Shown here: in pieces, positions 6,557 to 7,699 of the stretch
Layout: every line of letters starts with the position of its first letter
Position numbering within the stretch: position 1 is the stretch's first letter
Assembly (NCBI GenBank): GCA_002506595.1
Contig: DAXV01000004.1
Location: 12,294 to 19,992 of the forward strand
Length of the DNA: 7,699 nt
Source: Acidilobaceae archaeon UBA158
GTDB taxonomy: Archaea > Thermoproteota > Thermoprotei_A > Sulfolobales > Acidilobaceae
Reading direction: 5' to 3'
The notes under the pieces: generated by a model
Told to the model about the DNA's origin: nothing
Database searches by the model: none
What the model saw: the letters and a program-made list of their open reading frames with translations, nothing else
Translations under genes and position numbers: made by a program

Positions 6557-7456
6557 ATGGAATTGAAAGGAGTAGTAGTTCCTATGATAACACCTTTTAA
6601 TTCTAAAAATGAGATAGATTTTGAAGGATTAAAATGGCTTATTGATTATACAATAAATAATGGCGTAAATGCATTATTTCCAAACTCTACAACAGGAGAG
6701 TTTGTTCATCTAAGTGAAGAAGAGCAAATTAATCTTGTTAAGAAAACTATTGAATATTCAAATAAGAAGGTACAAATATTGCCAGGAATAACAACTAATG
6801 TAACAGATCTATCAATATCTTTAGGCAAGAAATTTATTGATTATGGAGCTGATGGATTAATTATAATGCCACCCTATTTCTTTAAGCTATCTGAAACTGA
6901 TCTCTATCTTCATTTTTCAAAAATAGCGGAATCTTTGGATTCTAATATAATAATCTATAATAACCCATACACAACAGGTACAGTTATACCAATAAGCATT
7001 TATGAAAAATTAGCTAAAGAATTTAATAACGTCATAGGAGTAAAAATAACATATGAAAGCTTCGAATATATAAGGAAAACCATTGATACCATGAAAAACT
7101 TAAGAAAGGATTTTTATATATTAACAGGTATGGCTCAGATGTTTTTACCTGTTTTAATAATGGGAGGCGATGGAACAGTTTCAGGGTTAGCTAATGTATT
7201 CCCCAAATTACATGTCGATTTATATAAAGAGTTTATTAACAGGAATTATGATAAGGCTATTGAAATTAACAAAAAAATATTGCTTATATCTAAGATCTAT
7301 GATATAGGTTTCTCAAATACAAGCGCAACTAAAACTGCGTTAGAATTGATAGGCAGCCCGATTAAGGGCTATGTCAGAATGCCTCTTAGGGAAGATAGCA
7401 TAGAAAATAAGGAAAAAATCAAGAAAATAATTGATGAGCTTAATTCTATGCAATGA
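6557..7456 (+). CDS. Dihydrodipicolinate-synthase-family aldolase/lyase, probably for a 2-keto-3-deoxy sugar acid
   Basis: This is a soluble (beta/alpha)8-barrel Schiff-base lyase of 299 residues, the normal family length. Family landmarks are VPMITPF (8-14), the substrate loop STTGEF (44-49, Thr45 and Thr46), IIIYNNPYTTG (131-141) with the catalytic Tyr134, GVKIT (161-165) with the Schiff-base Lys163, and GDGTVSG (204-210). It should make or break a bond next to pyruvate or a related 2-keto acid. True DHDPS (DapA) needs a second tyrosine (E. coli Tyr107) and Arg138; here the aligned residues are Phe108 and Thr139. That argues against lysine biosynthesis and for a sugar-acid aldolase, such as a 2-keto-3-deoxygluconate-type enzyme, or a sugar-acid dehydratase. 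The preceding MFS transporter supports a catabolic role. The family is certain; the substrate is not. Confidence 0.85.
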   Translation: MELKGVVVPMITPFNSKNEIDFEGLKWLIDYTINNGVNALFPNSTTGEFVHLSEEEQINLVKKTIEYSNKKVQILPGITTNVTDLSISLGKKFIDYGADGLIIMPPYFFKLSETDLYLHFSKIAESLDSNIIIYNNPYTTGTVIPISIYEKLAKEFNNVIGVKITYESFEYIRKTIDTMKNLRKDFYILTGMAQMFLPVLIMGGDGTVSGLANVFPKLHVDLYKEFINRNYDKAIEINKKILLISKIYDIGFSNTSATKTALELIGSPIKGYVRMPLREDSIENKEKIKKIIDELNSMQ

Positions 7457-7699
7457 ACAATAGCATAAATTCAGTTGCTTAAATCAAGCCTTTTAATTAA
7501 TTTTAATCAAATATTAGATTAACAATTTATCTTAAAGTTATGATTTATAAAAGATTAACAAATGATAATTGAATCCTTTGTAAAACCAATGCTTAGAAAA
7601 AATCAATTAAATGTATTAATACAAAATAGCATTAATTTTATTTTAAAATTTTTCTGTTAGCAAATATGAAAAATTTTTGAACAAAAATTACCCAACTAC
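7457..7699. other. Right-hand intergenic stretch without a convincing gene
   Basis: A T-rich tract (TTTTAATTAATTTTAA, from 7491) could end the operon transcript. A 32-codon frame from an ATG at 7562 to a TAG at 7658-7660 (starting MIIESFVKPMLRKN) is preceded by TTTATAAAAG, but the spacing is too short for a promoter and the product resembles no family I know. It may be a gene fragment or chance. Confidence 0.3.

Noticed and set aside
7562..7660. 32-codon plus-strand frame after the aldolase as a small gene
   Set aside because: There is no binding site, the upstream TATA-like box is too close, and the product matches nothing I know; kept only as a note in the intergenic entry.

Overview
This is a strongly AT-rich window that reads as archaeal, most likely a hot, acidic-spring crenarchaeon (Thermoproteota). 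The evidence is heavy use of ATA and AGA/AGG codons, GGTG-type ribosome binding sites, TATA/BRE-like promoter boxes, TTG and GTG start candidates, and a regulator ending in the archaeal HTH_10 (bacterio-opsin-activator type) domain. The base composition would suit Caldisphaera/Acidilobales or a Sulfolobales member. Thermoplasmatales cannot be excluded, and there is no rRNA or tRNA gene to settle it.

Layout. The tail of an unrecognised gene (+) ends at 229. Positions 230-839 carry no intact gene, but the minus strand there reads as a decayed reading frame (about 680 down to 279) broken by frame changes and stops. Positions 840-3038 (-) encode a complete single-subunit, quinol-type nitric oxide reductase (qNOR/NorZ). 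Divergent from it is a roughly 210-residue regulator (3165-3800, +) with a CxxC pair in the middle and an HTH_10 domain at the end. The short space between these two genes holds three related palindromic elements beside or over the predicted promoter boxes.

After a convergent intergenic stretch comes an MFS transporter on the minus strand (3979-5064, GTG start). Divergent from it is a probable two-gene operon (+): a sugar-porter-like MFS transporter (5335-6516) followed 40 bases later by a dihydrodipicolinate-synthase-family aldolase/lyase (6557-7456) with its own GGTGG ribosome binding site. The last 243 bases have no convincing gene.

How the parts may work together. The first module looks like a self-contained nitric oxide detoxification or respiration unit: a membrane enzyme reducing NO to N2O, paired with a divergent, cysteine-containing regulator that may sense NO, redox state or metal and also control itself. 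The second module looks like uptake of a sugar acid or related 2-keto compound and its cleavage by a Schiff-base aldolase. The aldolase lacks the arginine and second tyrosine expected of true lysine-pathway DapA.

The most interesting points are the unusual active-site surroundings of the NO reductase (the usual second helix glutamate is proline), the palindrome set in the nor/regulator promoter region, and the gene fossil at the left. I see no CRISPR array, insertion sequence, or clearly novel multi-gene system.
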